A stretch of 64,000 bases of DNA, taken from Novosphingobium silvae. GTDB lineage: Bacteria > Pseudomonadota > Alphaproteobacteria > Sphingomonadales > Sphingomonadaceae. A program made the translations under genes and the position numbers. Positions 24,072 through 32,597 of this stretch are shown here, piece after piece. How positions within the stretch are numbered: the stretch's first letter is position 1; the number at the start of each line of letters is the position of its first letter. Location of the stretch: NCBI RefSeq assembly GCF_009856825.1, contig NZ_WVTD01000001.1, positions 310,001 through 374,000 on the forward strand. The letters are read 5' to 3'. Under the pieces are notes generated by a model, which worked only from the letters and a program-made list of their open reading frames with translations, had not been told where the DNA came from and searched no databases.

Positions 24072-26729
24072 ATGTGTCGCAGCGCTTCCCAAGCACGCAA
24101 CGCAGCCGCTAACGCAGCCGCCATGACCTCGGCCCCGACTCCCATGATGGCTCAATATCTCGCCCTTCGCGAGGACGCGGGAGACTGCCTGCTGTTCTAC
24201 CGCATGGGCGACTTCTTCGAGCTGTTCTTCGAGGATGCGAAGACCGCCGCCGCTATCCTCGACATCGCGCTCACCACGCGCGGCGAACATGCGGGCGCGC
24301 CCATCCCGATGTGCGGCGTTCCGGTCCACGCCGCCGAAGGATACCTTGCAAGGCTGATCAAGGCGGGCTGCCGCGTCGCCATCGCCGAGCAGACGGAAAC
24401 CCCGGCCGAGGCGAAGAAGCGCGGCGGCTACAAGGCGCTCGTCGCGCGCGACATCGTGCGCTTCGTGACGGCCGGCACGCTGACCGAGGAATCGCTGCTC
24501 GAGCCGCGCCGCGCCAACGTGCTGGCCGCCACCTGCGAGGTGCGCGGCGCTGTCGGCATCGCGGCGGTCGATATCTCCACCGGCCGGATGGAGCTGGAGG
24601 AATGCGCGCCCGCGAACCTGCCCGCCGCCCTCGCCCGCATCGGCGCGAGCGAGCTTGTCGTGCCCGAGGGCTGGGAACTCGCGCCGGAAAGCGCCATCGC
24701 CCGCTCGGCGCACGAGTTCTCATCGGAAGGGGGCGAGGCGCGGCTGAAACTGGTTCACGGCGTCGCAACGCTGGACGGCTTCGGCACTTTCACCCGCCCC
24801 ATGCTGGCCGCCGCCGGGGGGCTGATCGCCTATCTCGACCATGTCGGGCGCGGGAACCTGCCGCTGCTGCTCCCGCCCGAGGCGCGGCGGGGGGACGCGG
24901 TCCTCGCCATGGACGAGGCGACGCGCGCCAGCCTGGAAATCCTCGAGTCCTCTGGCGGGGGGCGCAAGGGCAGCCTGATCGACGCCATCGACCGCTGCGT
25001 CACCGGCGCGGGTGCGCGCCAGCTGGCCGACGATCTTTCCGCCCCGCTCACCGACCGGCTCGCCATCGCCGAGCGGCTCGAGATGGTCGAGTGGCTGCAC
25101 GACGATCCGCTGCTGCGCGAAGATCTTCGCACTTCGCTGCGAGCGCTCCCCGACCTTGGCCGGGCGCTGGGGCGGGTGGTCGCGGGCCGTGGCTCCCCGC
25201 GAGACCTGGGTCAGCTGCGCGATGGGCTTTCGGGCGCGAGGTCGGTGGGCGAGCGGCTGGCGGGGATGGACGGGCTACCCGTCCTGCTCGAACGCCTGCT
25301 TCCCGCGCTCGGCGGCCATGCCGCGCTGGTGGACCACTTCGCCCGCGCGCTGGTGGAAAGCCCGCCGACCGAGCGGGGACAGGGCGGCTACATCGCCGCC
25401 AGCTATGACGCCGCGCTGGACGAACTGCGGGTCATGTCGGGCAACGCCCGGCGCGCCATCGCCGCGCTGGAGGCGAAGTACCGCGAGGAAACCGGCGTCT
25501 CCGCGCTCAAGATCAAGCACAACAACGTGCTGGGCTATTTCGTCGAGGTTCCCCAGCGCCACGCCGACCGGCTGCTCGAGGCGGACAGCGGCTTCTCGCA
25601 CCGCCAGACCATGGCCGGCGCCATGCGCTTCAACGCGCTCGCCCTCCACGAGGAAGCCGCGCGCATCACCGAGGCGGGCGCCCATGCTCTCGCCGCGGAG
25701 GAGAGTCATTTCGAGGCGCTCGTTGGCGAAGCGGTGGCGGCAAGGCGCGGGATCGCCGCCACGGCCGCCGCGCTCGCCCGCATCGACGTCGCCGCAGGGC
25801 AGGCCGAGCGCGCGGCCGAGGGCGGCTGGACGAAGCCGCAGGTGGTGGACGGCCTGTCGCTCGAGATCGCGGGCGGCCGCCATCCGGTGGTCGAGGACGC
25901 CCTGGCCCGGCAGGGCGAGCGCTTCGTCGCCAACGACTGCCGCCTTGCCAGCCACGACCGGCTCTGGCTGATCGGCGGGCCCAACATGGGCGGCAAGTCC
26001 ACTTTCCTGCGCCAGAACGCGCTGATCGTGCTGCTGGCGCAGGCCGGCGGCTTCGTGCCTGCCCGCTCCGCGCGCATCGGCATGGTGGACCGCCTGTTCA
26101 GCCGCGTGGGCGCATCGGACAACCTGGCGCGCGGGCGCTCGACCTTCATGGTCGAGATGGTGGAGACCGCCGCCATCCTCGCGCAGGCGACGCCCGCCAG
26201 CTTTGTCATCCTCGACGAAGTGGGGCGCGGCACTTCCACTTACGACGGCCTCGCTCTCGCCTGGGCCGTCGCCGAGGCGGTGCACGAGACCAACCGCTGC
26301 CGGTGCCTCTTCGCCACGCACTATCACGAACTCGCAAGGCTGGCAGAGACTTGCGAGGCGCTTTCGCTCCACCATGTCCGCGCGCGCGAGTGGAAAGGGG
26401 ACCTCGTCCTGCTGCACGAACTCGCGGAAGGCCCCGCCGACCGCAGCTACGGCCTTGCCGTCGCGCGGCTTGCGGGGGTGCCGCCCAAGGTCATCAGCCG
26501 CGCCAAGTCGGTCCTGGAAAAGCTTGAGAAAGGCCGCGCCGAGACAGGGGGGCTGGCGGCCGGGCTTGGCGACCTGCCGCTCTTCGCCGCCGCGCAGGTC
26601 ACGCGCGAGGCGGAGTGCGACACCCTGCGCGAGAAGCTGCGCGACATGGATGTCGATGCGCTCGCCCCGCGCGATGCGCTCGAGATCCTCTATGACCTGA
26701 AGCGCGAGGCGGGCAGCGATACGCAATAG
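24072..26729 (+). CDS. mutS: DNA mismatch repair protein MutS
   Basis: Recognises mismatches and starts methyl-independent or MutL-dependent repair. It has 885 residues from ATG 24072, which has a close GGGGAAAGG. In-frame ATGs at 24123 and 24144 match the usual family start (MMAQYLALRE) and cannot be excluded. The mismatch-reading Phe-x-Glu is present in GDFFELFF. The connector, clamp and lever domains follow. The ATPase has Walker A GGPNMGGKST (about residue 636) and Walker B/D-loop VILDEVGRGTSTYDG (about residue 712), and the C-terminal helix-turn-helix dimer region is present. All key residues look intact, so a mutator phenotype is not expected. Divergent from maeB. Confidence 0.97.
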   Translation: MCRSASQARNAAANAAAMTSAPTPMMAQYLALREDAGDCLLFYRMGDFFELFFEDAKTAAAILDIALTTRGEHAGAPIPMCGVPVHAAEGYLARLIKAGCRVAIAEQTETPAEAKKRGGYKALVARDIVRFVTAGTLTEESLLEPRRANVLAATCEVRGAVGIAAVDISTGRMELEECAPANLPAALARIGASELVVPEGWELAPESAIARSAHEFSSEGGEARLKLVHGVATLDGFGTFTRPMLAAAGGLIAYLDHVGRGNLPLLLPPEARRGDAVLAMDEATRASLEILESSGGGRKGSLIDAIDRCVTGAGARQLADDLSAPLTDRLAIAERLEMVEWLHDDPLLREDLRTSLRALPDLGRALGRVVAGRGSPRDLGQLRDGLSGARSVGERLAGMDGLPVLLERLLPALGGHAALVDHFARALVESPPTERGQGGYIAASYDAALDELRVMSGNARRAIAALEAKYREETGVSALKIKHNNVLGYFVEVPQRHADRLLEADSGFSHRQTMAGAMRFNALALHEEAARITEAGAHALAAEESHFEALVGEAVAARRGIAATAAALARIDVAAGQAERAAEGGWTKPQVVDGLSLEIAGGRHPVVEDALARQGERFVANDCRLASHDRLWLIGGPNMGGKSTFLRQNALIVLLAQAGGFVPARSARIGMVDRLFSRVGASDNLARGRSTFMVEMVETAAILAQATPASFVILDEVGRGTSTYDGLALAWAVAEAVHETNRCRCLFATHYHELARLAETCEALSLHHVRAREWKGDLVLLHELAEGPADRSYGLAVARLAGVPPKVISRAKSVLEKLEKGRAETGGLAAGLGDLPLFAAAQVTREAECDTLREKLRDMDVDALAPRDALEILYDLKREAGSDTQ

Positions 26730-26730
26730 T

Positions 26731-26765
26731 TCGCAGGCCCGGGGCAGTCGCGCCCGGGCCTGCGA
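26731..26765. terminator. Long hairpin between mutS and a small acidic-protein gene
   Basis: TCGCAGGCCCGGG pairs perfectly with CCCGGGCCTGCGA across a 9-nt loop, starting 1 bp after the mutS stop. There is no T-run, so it may act as a weak or Rho-assisted terminator or an mRNA-stabilising stem for the two convergent genes. Confidence 0.55.
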
Positions 26766-26792
26766 GACGGTCTGCGTCAGTCAGCCCGACAG

Positions 26793-27119
26793 TCAGCTGT
26801 CGTCGTCTGCGAACTCGTCGTCTGCGGCATTGCGGCGGCCGTAGCGGTTCTCGAGGTCGTCCATCGTATCCTCGCCGTCGTAGGCGGACATGTCGATGTT
26901 CCCGCTCGTGTCCATCTGGTTCATGTGATCGACGATGTCGGTGATGTCGTCCTCGTCGCCGATGCCGCCCTTCGCCTTCTCGCTGTCGCTCAGCGCATGC
27001 GTCGAGGTGTCGCGGTTATAGGCCTCGTCGGTGACGGTCTGGGCCTGCGCGCCTTCTTCTTCCTGCTCGTCGTTGTCGGTCTCGGGAGCGAGGTCGTCGT
27101 CGTCGGGGCGTTCGATCAT
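26793..27119 (-). CDS. Small highly acidic protein
   Basis: An acidic protein of 108 residues with unknown function. The start MIERPDDDDLAPETDNDEQE at 27119 is chosen because AAGGAG lies eight bases upstream; the frame is open 20 codons further without such a site. Asp and Glu dominate and no hydrophobic segment is present, so it should be cytoplasmic and largely disordered. A basic YGRRN patch near the end sits among more acidic residues. Similar short acidic proteins recur in sphingomonads without an assigned role. It is convergent with mutS. Confidence 0.75.
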   Translation of the reverse strand: MIERPDDDDLAPETDNDEQEEEGAQAQTVTDEAYNRDTSTHALSDSEKAKGGIGDEDDITDIVDHMNQMDTSGNIDMSAYDGEDTMDDLENRYGRRNAADDEFADDDS

Positions 27120-27255
27120 GGATAGTCTCCTTTGCAGGAGATAACGGGCGGGCGCAGGGCGGGGTTCCTGCCCTGTCAATCGGGCCCGTCATCCCCGCCC
27201 GTCTTCCGGGCGCCGGGCGGAAATGACGGGAAGCACCGGAAAACGCGCGCCAGGA

Positions 27256-28125
27256 TCAGCGCGTGGGCACGGGCTCCTCGCCCGAATAGTCGTAGAAGCC
27301 CTTGCCCGTCTTGCGCCCGTACCAGCCTGCCTCGACGTACTTCTGCAGCAGCGGCGCGGGGCGGTACTTGGGATCGCCGGTGGTCTGGTGGAACACCTTC
27401 ATGATCTCGTAGAGCGTGTCGAGGCCCACGAAGTCCGCCAGCGTCAGCGGTCCCATCGGGTGGTTGAGGCCGATCCGGCAGCCCGCGTCGATATCCTCGA
27501 CGGAGCCGATCCCCGCGCCCAGCACGAAGATCGCCTCGTTCAGCATCGGGCACAGGATGCGGTTGACCACGAAACCGGGTTCGTCGCCTGCAAGGACCAC
27601 CGTCTTGCCCAGCTTCTCGCCGAATGCCTTCATCTTCTCGACCGTCTCTGTCGAGGTGGCGAGGCCGGGGATCACCTCGACGAGGCCCATGACCGGCACG
27701 GGATTGAAGAAGTGCAGACCGCAGAAGCGTGCGGGATCGGGCGAGCCGGCGGCCATGCGGGTGATCGGGATAGAGCTGGTGTTGGATGCCAGCAGCGCGC
27801 CGGGCGCGAGCACCGCACCCACGGCCTCGAAGATCCGGGCCTTGATGTCCTCACGCTCGGTCGCGGCCTCGATGATGAGGTCGCAGCCGGAAAGCGCCGA
27901 ATAATCGCCCGCCGGAGTGATCCGCGCCAGCAGCGCCTCTGCGTGCTCCTGCGTGATCTTCTCCTTGGCGACCAGCTTCGCGAGGCTCTTGGAGATGCCC
28001 GCCTTGCCCTTCTCGGCATTTTCCAGGGCAACGTCGGTCAGGACCACGTCCATGCCCTTGTCCGCCACGGTCTGGGCGATGCCCGAACCCATGATGCCTG
28101 CGCCGATGATGCCCACTGACTGCAC
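27256..28125 (-). CDS. hbd: 3-hydroxybutyryl-CoA dehydrogenase
   Basis: NAD(P)-dependent oxidation of 3-hydroxyacyl-CoA (or reduction of acetoacetyl-CoA) in fatty acid and polyhydroxybutyrate metabolism. The start is taken as GTG at 28125, with GGGAG upstream, giving 289 residues, the usual family length; the 19 extra codons upstream have no homologous look. The Rossmann motif is [13 protein letters not shown] at the N-terminus. The catalytic His lies in [16 protein letters not shown]. The C-terminal domain has [19 protein letters not shown] and [12 protein letters not shown]. It lies 63 bp downstream of the adenosyltransferase gene, probably the last gene of that operon. The etfBA electron acceptor genes that often accompany it are 27 kb away. 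Confidence 0.93.
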   Translation of the reverse strand: MQSVGIIGAGIMGSGIAQTVADKGMDVVLTDVALENAEKGKAGISKSLAKLVAKEKITQEHAEALLARITPAGDYSALSGCDLIIEAATEREDIKARIFEAVGAVLAPGALLASNTSSIPITRMAAGSPDPARFCGLHFFNPVPVMGLVEVIPGLATSTETVEKMKAFGEKLGKTVVLAGDEPGFVVNRILCPMLNEAIFVLGAGIGSVEDIDAGCRIGLNHPMGPLTLADFVGLDTLYEIMKVFHQTTGDPKYRPAPLLQKYVEAGWYGRKTGKGFYDYSGEEPVPTR

Positions 28126-28188
28126 TGCCTGAACTCCCTCTCCGATCGAAACCGACGCCGTGTTAGCGCCCTGTGCCGGCACGCGAAC

Positions 28189-28779
28189 CTAGCGATTCTG
28201 TCCCGGCACCCAAAGCACGTCGTCCGCGCCGTCGGAATTGACCGCCCGGGCGAGCACGAAGAGGAAGTCGCTCAGCCGGTTGAGATAGGCGAGCGCTGCG
28301 GGGTTGATCGCCTCCTGCGCGGCGGCGGCAGTGGCCCGCCGCTCCGCCGCGCGGGTGGAGGCACGCGCGATGTGGACGCGCGCCGCCGCCTCGCTGCCGC
28401 CCGGCAGGATGAAGCTGCGCAGCGGGGAAAGGCGCGCATTGATCTCGTCGATCGCGCTCTCCAGCCAGGCTACCTGCGCGGGAACGATGCGCAGCGTCAT
28501 CTCGCCGGGCGCGAAATCGTCATCCGGCGCGGCGGGCGTGGCAAGGTCGGCGCCAAGGTCGAACAGGTCGTTCTGGATACGCGTCAGGCTCGCCGCATGT
28601 CCGGTGCCGTCGGGCGTGGCCGCCAGCGCGCAGACTGCGAGGCCGATCGCGCTGTTCGCCTCGTCCACCGCGCCGATCGCTTCCATCCGGGCGGCGTGCT
28701 TGGGAAGGCGCGAGCCGTCGACAAGGCCGGTCGAACCATCGTCGCCGGTGCGGGTATAGATCTTGTTGAGCCGCACCAT
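28189..28779 (-). CDS. Cob(I)alamin adenosyltransferase, PduO type
   Basis: Transfers the adenosyl group of ATP to cob(I)alamin to make coenzyme B12. It has 196 residues and starts MVRLNKIYTRTGDDGSTGLV behind AAGGAGG. The family signatures are all visible: the N-terminal TRTGDDGSTGL ATP-binding motif, GAVDEANSAIG, FILPGGSEAAARVHIARA with the basic AERRAT turn, and NRLSDFLFVLARAVN. It is a trimeric all-helical PduO/MMAB type, not the CobA type. It sits between the twin-helix membrane protein and hbd in one direction, with short gaps of 57 and 63 bp. Adenosylcobalamin would serve enzymes such as methylmalonyl-CoA mutase elsewhere in the genome. Confidence 0.95.
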   Translation of the reverse strand: MVRLNKIYTRTGDDGSTGLVDGSRLPKHAARMEAIGAVDEANSAIGLAVCALAATPDGTGHAASLTRIQNDLFDLGADLATPAAPDDDFAPGEMTLRIVPAQVAWLESAIDEINARLSPLRSFILPGGSEAAARVHIARASTRAAERRATAAAAQEAINPAALAYLNRLSDFLFVLARAVNSDGADDVLWVPGQNR

Positions 28780-28836
28780 GGGCGCGCTTCCTCCTTCGTT
28801 TCTCGCGGTGAACCGGTGACGTCCTGCCGCCTGGAA

Positions 28837-29070
28837 CTAGCGCGCCATCGCCAGCAGCAGGGCGCACACGAGCACGGCGGCAGCCTGGTACTTGATGCGG
28901 TTGAACATCATCCGGTTCTGCAGCAGCTGGTTCGCGCTCGGCCCGGTGGCGGAGGGATCGCGGTGCAGGTCCTCCCTCGTCGAGTTCAGGAAGGCGACGA
29001 TGCCGCGAACGAGGCTGACGATGACCATGATCACCAGCACGACGATGACGGGGACGAGGATGTAGCTCAT
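28837..29070 (-). CDS. Twin-transmembrane-helix small protein (HIG1-like)
   Basis: A 77-residue inner-membrane protein with two hydrophobic helices (residues about 2-27 and 58-76) joined by a charged loop. The loop contains LNSTREDLHRDP and QLLQNRMMFNRIKYQ. This matches the alphaproteobacterial twin-transmembrane-helix family related to HIG1/Rcf1, whose mitochondrial members assist cytochrome oxidase; a respiratory role here is inference. Its ATG at 29070 overlaps the gluQ stop codon in an ATGA, so it is probably translationally coupled to gluQ. The frame extends much further upstream as a shadow of gluQ and was trimmed. Confidence 0.85.
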   Translation of the reverse strand: MSYILVPVIVVLVIMVIVSLVRGIVAFLNSTREDLHRDPSATGPSANQLLQNRMMFNRIKYQAAAVLVCALLLAMAR

Positions 29071-29912
29071 GGCGAATGGTGTACGCCCTGCGAAAGCGAA
29101 ATGCCAGCGGGCAGCCGCCCTTCGCGCAGTGCCCGGGCGATGACCGCGCCATCCTCTCCGGCCCGCCGCCGGTCCGCAAGCGAAGGCGCGCCGCGCCGCT
29201 TGGCGAGCTTGCGCCCGTCCGCCTCCAGAAGCAGCGGATGGTGCAGCCAGGTTGGCACCGGCAGGTCCAGCAGCGCCTGGAGCAGGCGATGGATGTGGCT
29301 GGCCGCGAAAAGGTCCATGCCGCGCGTGACGAGAGTGATCCCGTCCCCCGCATCGTCGAGGGTGGCGGCAAGGTGGTAGCTGGCTGGCAGGTCCTTCCTC
29401 AGCAGCACGACATCGCCGAACACCTGCGGCACCGCCGCTTGCGGGCCCGCCGCCTCGTCCCGCCATTCGAGCGGGCCGGTGAGCGCCATCGCCTTGCCCA
29501 CGTCCAGGCGCCACGCGGCATTGGCGGGATCGACCTCGCGGTGGCGGCAGGTGCCGGGATAGACCGGCCCGTCCGGTCCCCAGGCCTTCGCGGCGGCGGC
29601 GATCTCGGCGCGGGTGCAGGTGCAGGGATAAAGCAGCCCCATGGCCTGCAGCCGCTCTCCCGCATCGGCGTAGGTTGCAAGGCGGCGCGACTGGAACACC
29701 GCGTCTCCGTCCCATGCAAGGCCGAGCCATTCCAGGTCGAGGAAGAACTCCTCCACGACCTGCGCGCGGCTGCGCTCCCCGTCGATGTCCTCGATCCGCA
29801 GGACGAACGCCCCGCCCCTTTCGCGCGCCGCATCGTGGGCGACGATCGCCGCATAGGCGTGGCCGAGGTGGAGCGGGCCGTTGGGGCTGGGGGCGAAGCG
29901 CGTGCGGATCAT
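29067..29912 (-). CDS. gluQ: Glutamyl-Q tRNA(Asp) synthetase
   Basis: Paralogue of glutamyl-tRNA synthetase that attaches Glu to queuosine at position 34 of tRNA(Asp). It has 281 residues, so it lacks the anticodon-binding domain of GltX as expected. The catalytic HIGH-type motif is FAPSPNGPLHLGHA near the N-terminus and the KMSKS-type loop is GRKLAKRRGAPSL. A CTCTR with a downstream Cys (PGTCRHRE) provides the zinc site. It is the first gene of a likely operon with the HIG1-like protein, the PduO adenosyltransferase and hbd. The queuosine synthesis genes are not nearby. Confidence 0.93.
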   Translation of the reverse strand: MIRTRFAPSPNGPLHLGHAYAAIVAHDAARERGGAFVLRIEDIDGERSRAQVVEEFFLDLEWLGLAWDGDAVFQSRRLATYADAGERLQAMGLLYPCTCTRAEIAAAAKAWGPDGPVYPGTCRHREVDPANAAWRLDVGKAMALTGPLEWRDEAAGPQAAVPQVFGDVVLLRKDLPASYHLAATLDDAGDGITLVTRGMDLFAASHIHRLLQALLDLPVPTWLHHPLLLEADGRKLAKRRGAPSLADRRRAGEDGAVIARALREGRLPAGISLSQGVHHSP

Positions 29913-29964
29913 CGCTGCTCGTTAGCCAGACTGTGGATTGCTGGCGAGCCCGGTTCGCGCCATC

Positions 29965-29993
29965 TTGACGCGGACCTGCCCAAGTGCTGCAAA
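29965..29993 (+). promoter_or_regulatory. Weak candidate promoter for the HNH gene
   Basis: TTGACG (29965-29970) with TGCAAA after 17 bp. The -10 match is poor. If used, transcription would begin near 30000, which supports the ATG at 30044 over the upstream GTG at 29984. Confidence 0.35.
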
Positions 29994-30043
29994 GTCCCTA
30001 TGCGTTGCCATCAAACAGCAATGATAGCCTGCGACAGGAGGCC

Positions 30044-30652
30044 ATGCTCAGGTCGGACCTGATCGAGCGCGCGGCCCGGTTCCGCAGCGCGGAGGATGAC
30101 CCCTCCCGAAGTCTTTCAGACTGCCCTGCCCTCGTCCTCAATGCGGATTACACGCCGCTTTCCTACTATCCCCTCTCCCTCTGGCCCTGGCAGACCGCGA
30201 TCAAGGCGGTGGTGCTGGAAAGGGTCGATATCATCTCCAGCTACGAACGCGCGGTGCACAGCCCCAGCTGGACGATGCAGATCCCCTCGGTGATCGCGCT
30301 GCGCCAGTACGTGAAGCCGAGCGAGTTCCCCGCCTTCACCCGCTTCAATCTGTTCCTGCGCGACCGGTTCAGCTGCCAGTACTGCGGCAGCCCGCAGAAC
30401 CTCACCTTCGACCATGTGGTGCCGCGCCGTCTGGGCGGGCGGACGAGCTGGGAGAACATCCTCACCGCCTGCTCGCCCTGCAACCTGCGCAAGGGCGGGC
30501 GCACGCCCAAACAGGCGAACATGCCGCCGCTGGTCCAGCCGATCCGCCCTACCAGCTGGCAGCTGCAGGAGCGCGGCCGGGCCTTTCCGCCCAACTACCT
30601 CCACGAAACCTGGCGCGACTGGCTCTACTGGGACATCGAGCTGGAGGAGTAG
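30044..30652 (+). CDS. HNH endonuclease family protein
   Basis: A 202-residue protein with a C-terminal HNH nuclease domain, widespread and usually solitary in alphaproteobacteria. The start MLRSDLIERAARFRSAEDDP at 30044 follows AGGAGG closely. An alternative GTG at 29984 has no ribosome binding site. The N-terminal half (CPALVLNADYTPLSYYPLSL, AIKAVVLERVDII) is the conserved module preceding HNH in this family. The nuclease core has the two zinc knuckles CQYC and CSPC around the catalytic DHVVPRRLGG with ENI, and ends PNYLHETWRDWLYWDIELEE. It may act in DNA repair; its real target is unknown. Convergent with the symporter gene. Confidence 0.88.
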   Translation: MLRSDLIERAARFRSAEDDPSRSLSDCPALVLNADYTPLSYYPLSLWPWQTAIKAVVLERVDIISSYERAVHSPSWTMQIPSVIALRQYVKPSEFPAFTRFNLFLRDRFSCQYCGSPQNLTFDHVVPRRLGGRTSWENILTACSPCNLRKGGRTPKQANMPPLVQPIRPTSWQLQERGRAFPPNYLHETWRDWLYWDIELEE

Positions 30653-30714
30653 GGCGCTCCGCCAGTCAGACCGCAAACACCGCTCGTCAACACCGCCTGG
30701 GCTCGATGGCACCC

Positions 30715-32001
30715 TCAGTGGATGGTCTCGCGGGTGGGCGGGTCCTTTTCGCCCGCGTCCACCGCAGTCGTCAGCGCCACGTCCATGGTGACGTTGCCCA
30801 GCGTGCGCATAAGATCGGGCAGCACTTCCACCGCGACGAGCACGCCGAGCGGCCAGAGCGGCACGCCCATGGCCGCCGCGATGGGGCCGATCGAGGAGAC
30901 GAAGCTGATCGTGCCGGGCAGCGATACCGCTCCGAAGGTTGTGGCGAAGGCCACGAAGGTGCCCGCCGCCAGCGCGGCCGTGGTCAGCTCCAGCCCGGCC
31001 AGCTTCGCGGCATAGATCGCCACGGCCATGTTCATCGCCGGGCCCGTCGCGCGGAACAGCGTGACCGCCAGCGGCAGCGCGAACTCGGACGTGGTGGAAG
31101 ATACCCCCAGCCGGTGGCTGGAGCCCAGCATGGAAGGCAGCGTCGCGAGCGAGGACTGGGTGGAGATAGCGACGACCTGCGCGGGCAACATGGCGGCGGC
31201 GAAGGCGCCCAGCCGCTTGCGCCCTACGGTCGAGGCGATGATGTAGCCCGCGATCATCACTACGCTGCCGACCGTGATCATCAACACGATGTAGTGCGCC
31301 AGCGCGCCCAGCGCCGCGCCGCCGCTGCGCACGCCCAGCGTCAGGCCCAGCGCGAAGACCCCGATGGGGGCAAGGCCGAGCACCCAGCCGATCACCACCA
31401 TCATCGCGCCCGCCAGTCCCTCGAACAGCACGGCCAGCGCGCGGCGCGGCTCGTCGCCAAGCCGGGTCGAGGCGAAGGCGAACAGCGCCACGAAGACGAT
31501 CACCGGCAGCATCGCGTTGCCGGCCGCCGCCGAGATCACGTTCTCGGGCAGGAGGGAGGACAGGAAATCGGCAATGCCGGGCACTTTTCCCGGGTCCTCG
31601 CCATGCTGAAAGTTGATGCCGGCGGGCACGGGAAACAGGTCGAGCAGAAGCGGCATCAGCACCGCGCCGAGCGTCGCGCTGAAAGCAAGGAATCCGACGA
31701 TGATGCCCAGCGTGCGCCGCGCCATGGGGCCCGCCCGGGCGGCGGCCACGGTCTCGACTATCCCAGAGAACAGCAGCCCCGCGACCAGCGGCAGGATGGT
31801 CATCTGCAGACCCTGCAGCCACAGCGAGCCGACCGGGCCGGTGACGGAAAGCACATCCGGGGCAAAGGGCCGTCCGGCGATCGCAAGGCCGATGAGCAAC
31901 CCCGCGACCAGCCCGAGGAGCGTCAGCACCCCGGGCACCCTGATCTCGGGGATGCGGGAAGCGCCGGTGGAAGGGGACGGCGGCGTCGAGGAAGCGGTCA
32001 T
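30715..32001 (-). CDS. SLC1-type dicarboxylate/amino acid:cation symporter
   Basis: Inner-membrane secondary transporter of the glutamate/dicarboxylate (DAACS) family, 428 residues. The start MTASSTPPSPSTGASRIPEI at 32001 was chosen because the 44 codons upstream look non-coding. About eight transmembrane helices plus two re-entrant loops are visible. HP1 has the Ser-rich AISTQSSLATLPSM and HP2 has SLPGTISFVSSIGP. The canonical NMDGT cation-site motif of transmembrane segment 7 here reads NMAVA. The Asp and Thr that shape a Na+ site are therefore absent, and coupling ion and substrate are uncertain (H+ coupling is possible). A single gene; a promoter and palindrome lie about 120 bp upstream but appear to point away. 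Confidence 0.88.
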   Translation of the reverse strand: MTASSTPPSPSTGASRIPEIRVPGVLTLLGLVAGLLIGLAIAGRPFAPDVLSVTGPVGSLWLQGLQMTILPLVAGLLFSGIVETVAAARAGPMARRTLGIIVGFLAFSATLGAVLMPLLLDLFPVPAGINFQHGEDPGKVPGIADFLSSLLPENVISAAAGNAMLPVIVFVALFAFASTRLGDEPRRALAVLFEGLAGAMMVVIGWVLGLAPIGVFALGLTLGVRSGGAALGALAHYIVLMITVGSVVMIAGYIIASTVGRKRLGAFAAAMLPAQVVAISTQSSLATLPSMLGSSHRLGVSSTTSEFALPLAVTLFRATGPAMNMAVAIYAAKLAGLELTTAALAAGTFVAFATTFGAVSLPGTISFVSSIGPIAAAMGVPLWPLGVLVAVEVLPDLMRTLGNVTMDVALTTAVDAGEKDPPTRETIH

Positions 32002-32116
32002 CGCCGACAGATAGTCAGCCGCGCGGCGTAAGGGAAGCGAGACGCGGAGCTTATGAGGAAAGGCCGTGCGGCCGAGCAGGTCCCTTCGCGTTCTGCCGCA
32101 AAGCGCGGGTGCACTC

Positions 32117-32145
32117 TTGACGAATATAACCAATTAGGTTATACG
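32117..32145 (+). promoter_or_regulatory. Near-consensus promoter with no assigned gene
   Basis: TTGACG (32117-32122) and TATACG (32140-32145) with a 17-bp spacer on the plus strand. The spacer is occupied by a palindrome (32125-32143). The nearest downstream plus-strand gene is glmM at 32701, about 550 nt away. Confidence 0.6.
32125..32143. promoter_or_regulatory. Palindromic operator candidate
   Basis: TATAACC-AATTA-GGTTATA, a perfect 7-bp inverted repeat in markedly AT-rich sequence within a GC-rich region. It lies between the -35 and -10 boxes of the predicted promoter, the classical place for a repressor. Size and symmetry fit a MarR-, TetR- or similar dimeric regulator; none is adjacent. 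Confidence 0.6.
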
Positions 32146-32469
32146 CTCCGACATCTTCCGGCCGAGGTACACGGCTGGAGGATCATCGGGTCGGCATCGT
32201 GGGCACAAGGCCCCCGTGTGCCACCGGAAGCGTTCATCCGCCTGCTCCTCTTGTCAGGGGAAGACAGGCAAGGCGCGGCGCAAACGGCGTGACTCCTGAT
32301 AAGAGGACGCTTCCCGCCAAGCTTTGGAACCGGTGCCTTTTCGCGAGCCCGCGCGCCGTTTCCGAACCGCTTTCGCTGAGGGTCGAGCCGGGCTGCCATG
32401 CCGCTACCGGGCCGTTCGCAAGGAGCCGCAATTACCGAGTGCCCGATAGGGCGCTCACGAAGCCGGCCC

Positions 32470-32489
32470 GATACCCCTTTCCGGGTATC
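32470..32489. repeat. Inverted repeat upstream of glmM
   Basis: GATACCC and GGGTATC separated by CTTTCC, a perfect 7-bp inverted repeat 211 bp before glmM. No T-run follows. It could be an RNA stem in the leader or a protein-binding site. Confidence 0.4.
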
Positions 32490-32567
32490 CGTCCCCCGCG
32501 CATTTCCCCCGGCGTTACGCCCGCACTCGCCAGCGGGCATTCGGCATGTCGGCGCGCGCGTCGTCGA

Positions 32568-32597
32568 GAAATCCGGCGAAATCCGGCAAAATCCGCT
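32568..32597 (+). repeat. Tandem 10-bp repeat upstream of glmM
   Basis: Two perfect copies of GAAATCCGGC followed by a degenerate third (AAAATCCGCT), about one helical turn apart, 104 bp before glmM. Phased A-tracts may bend the DNA; function unknown. Confidence 0.45.
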
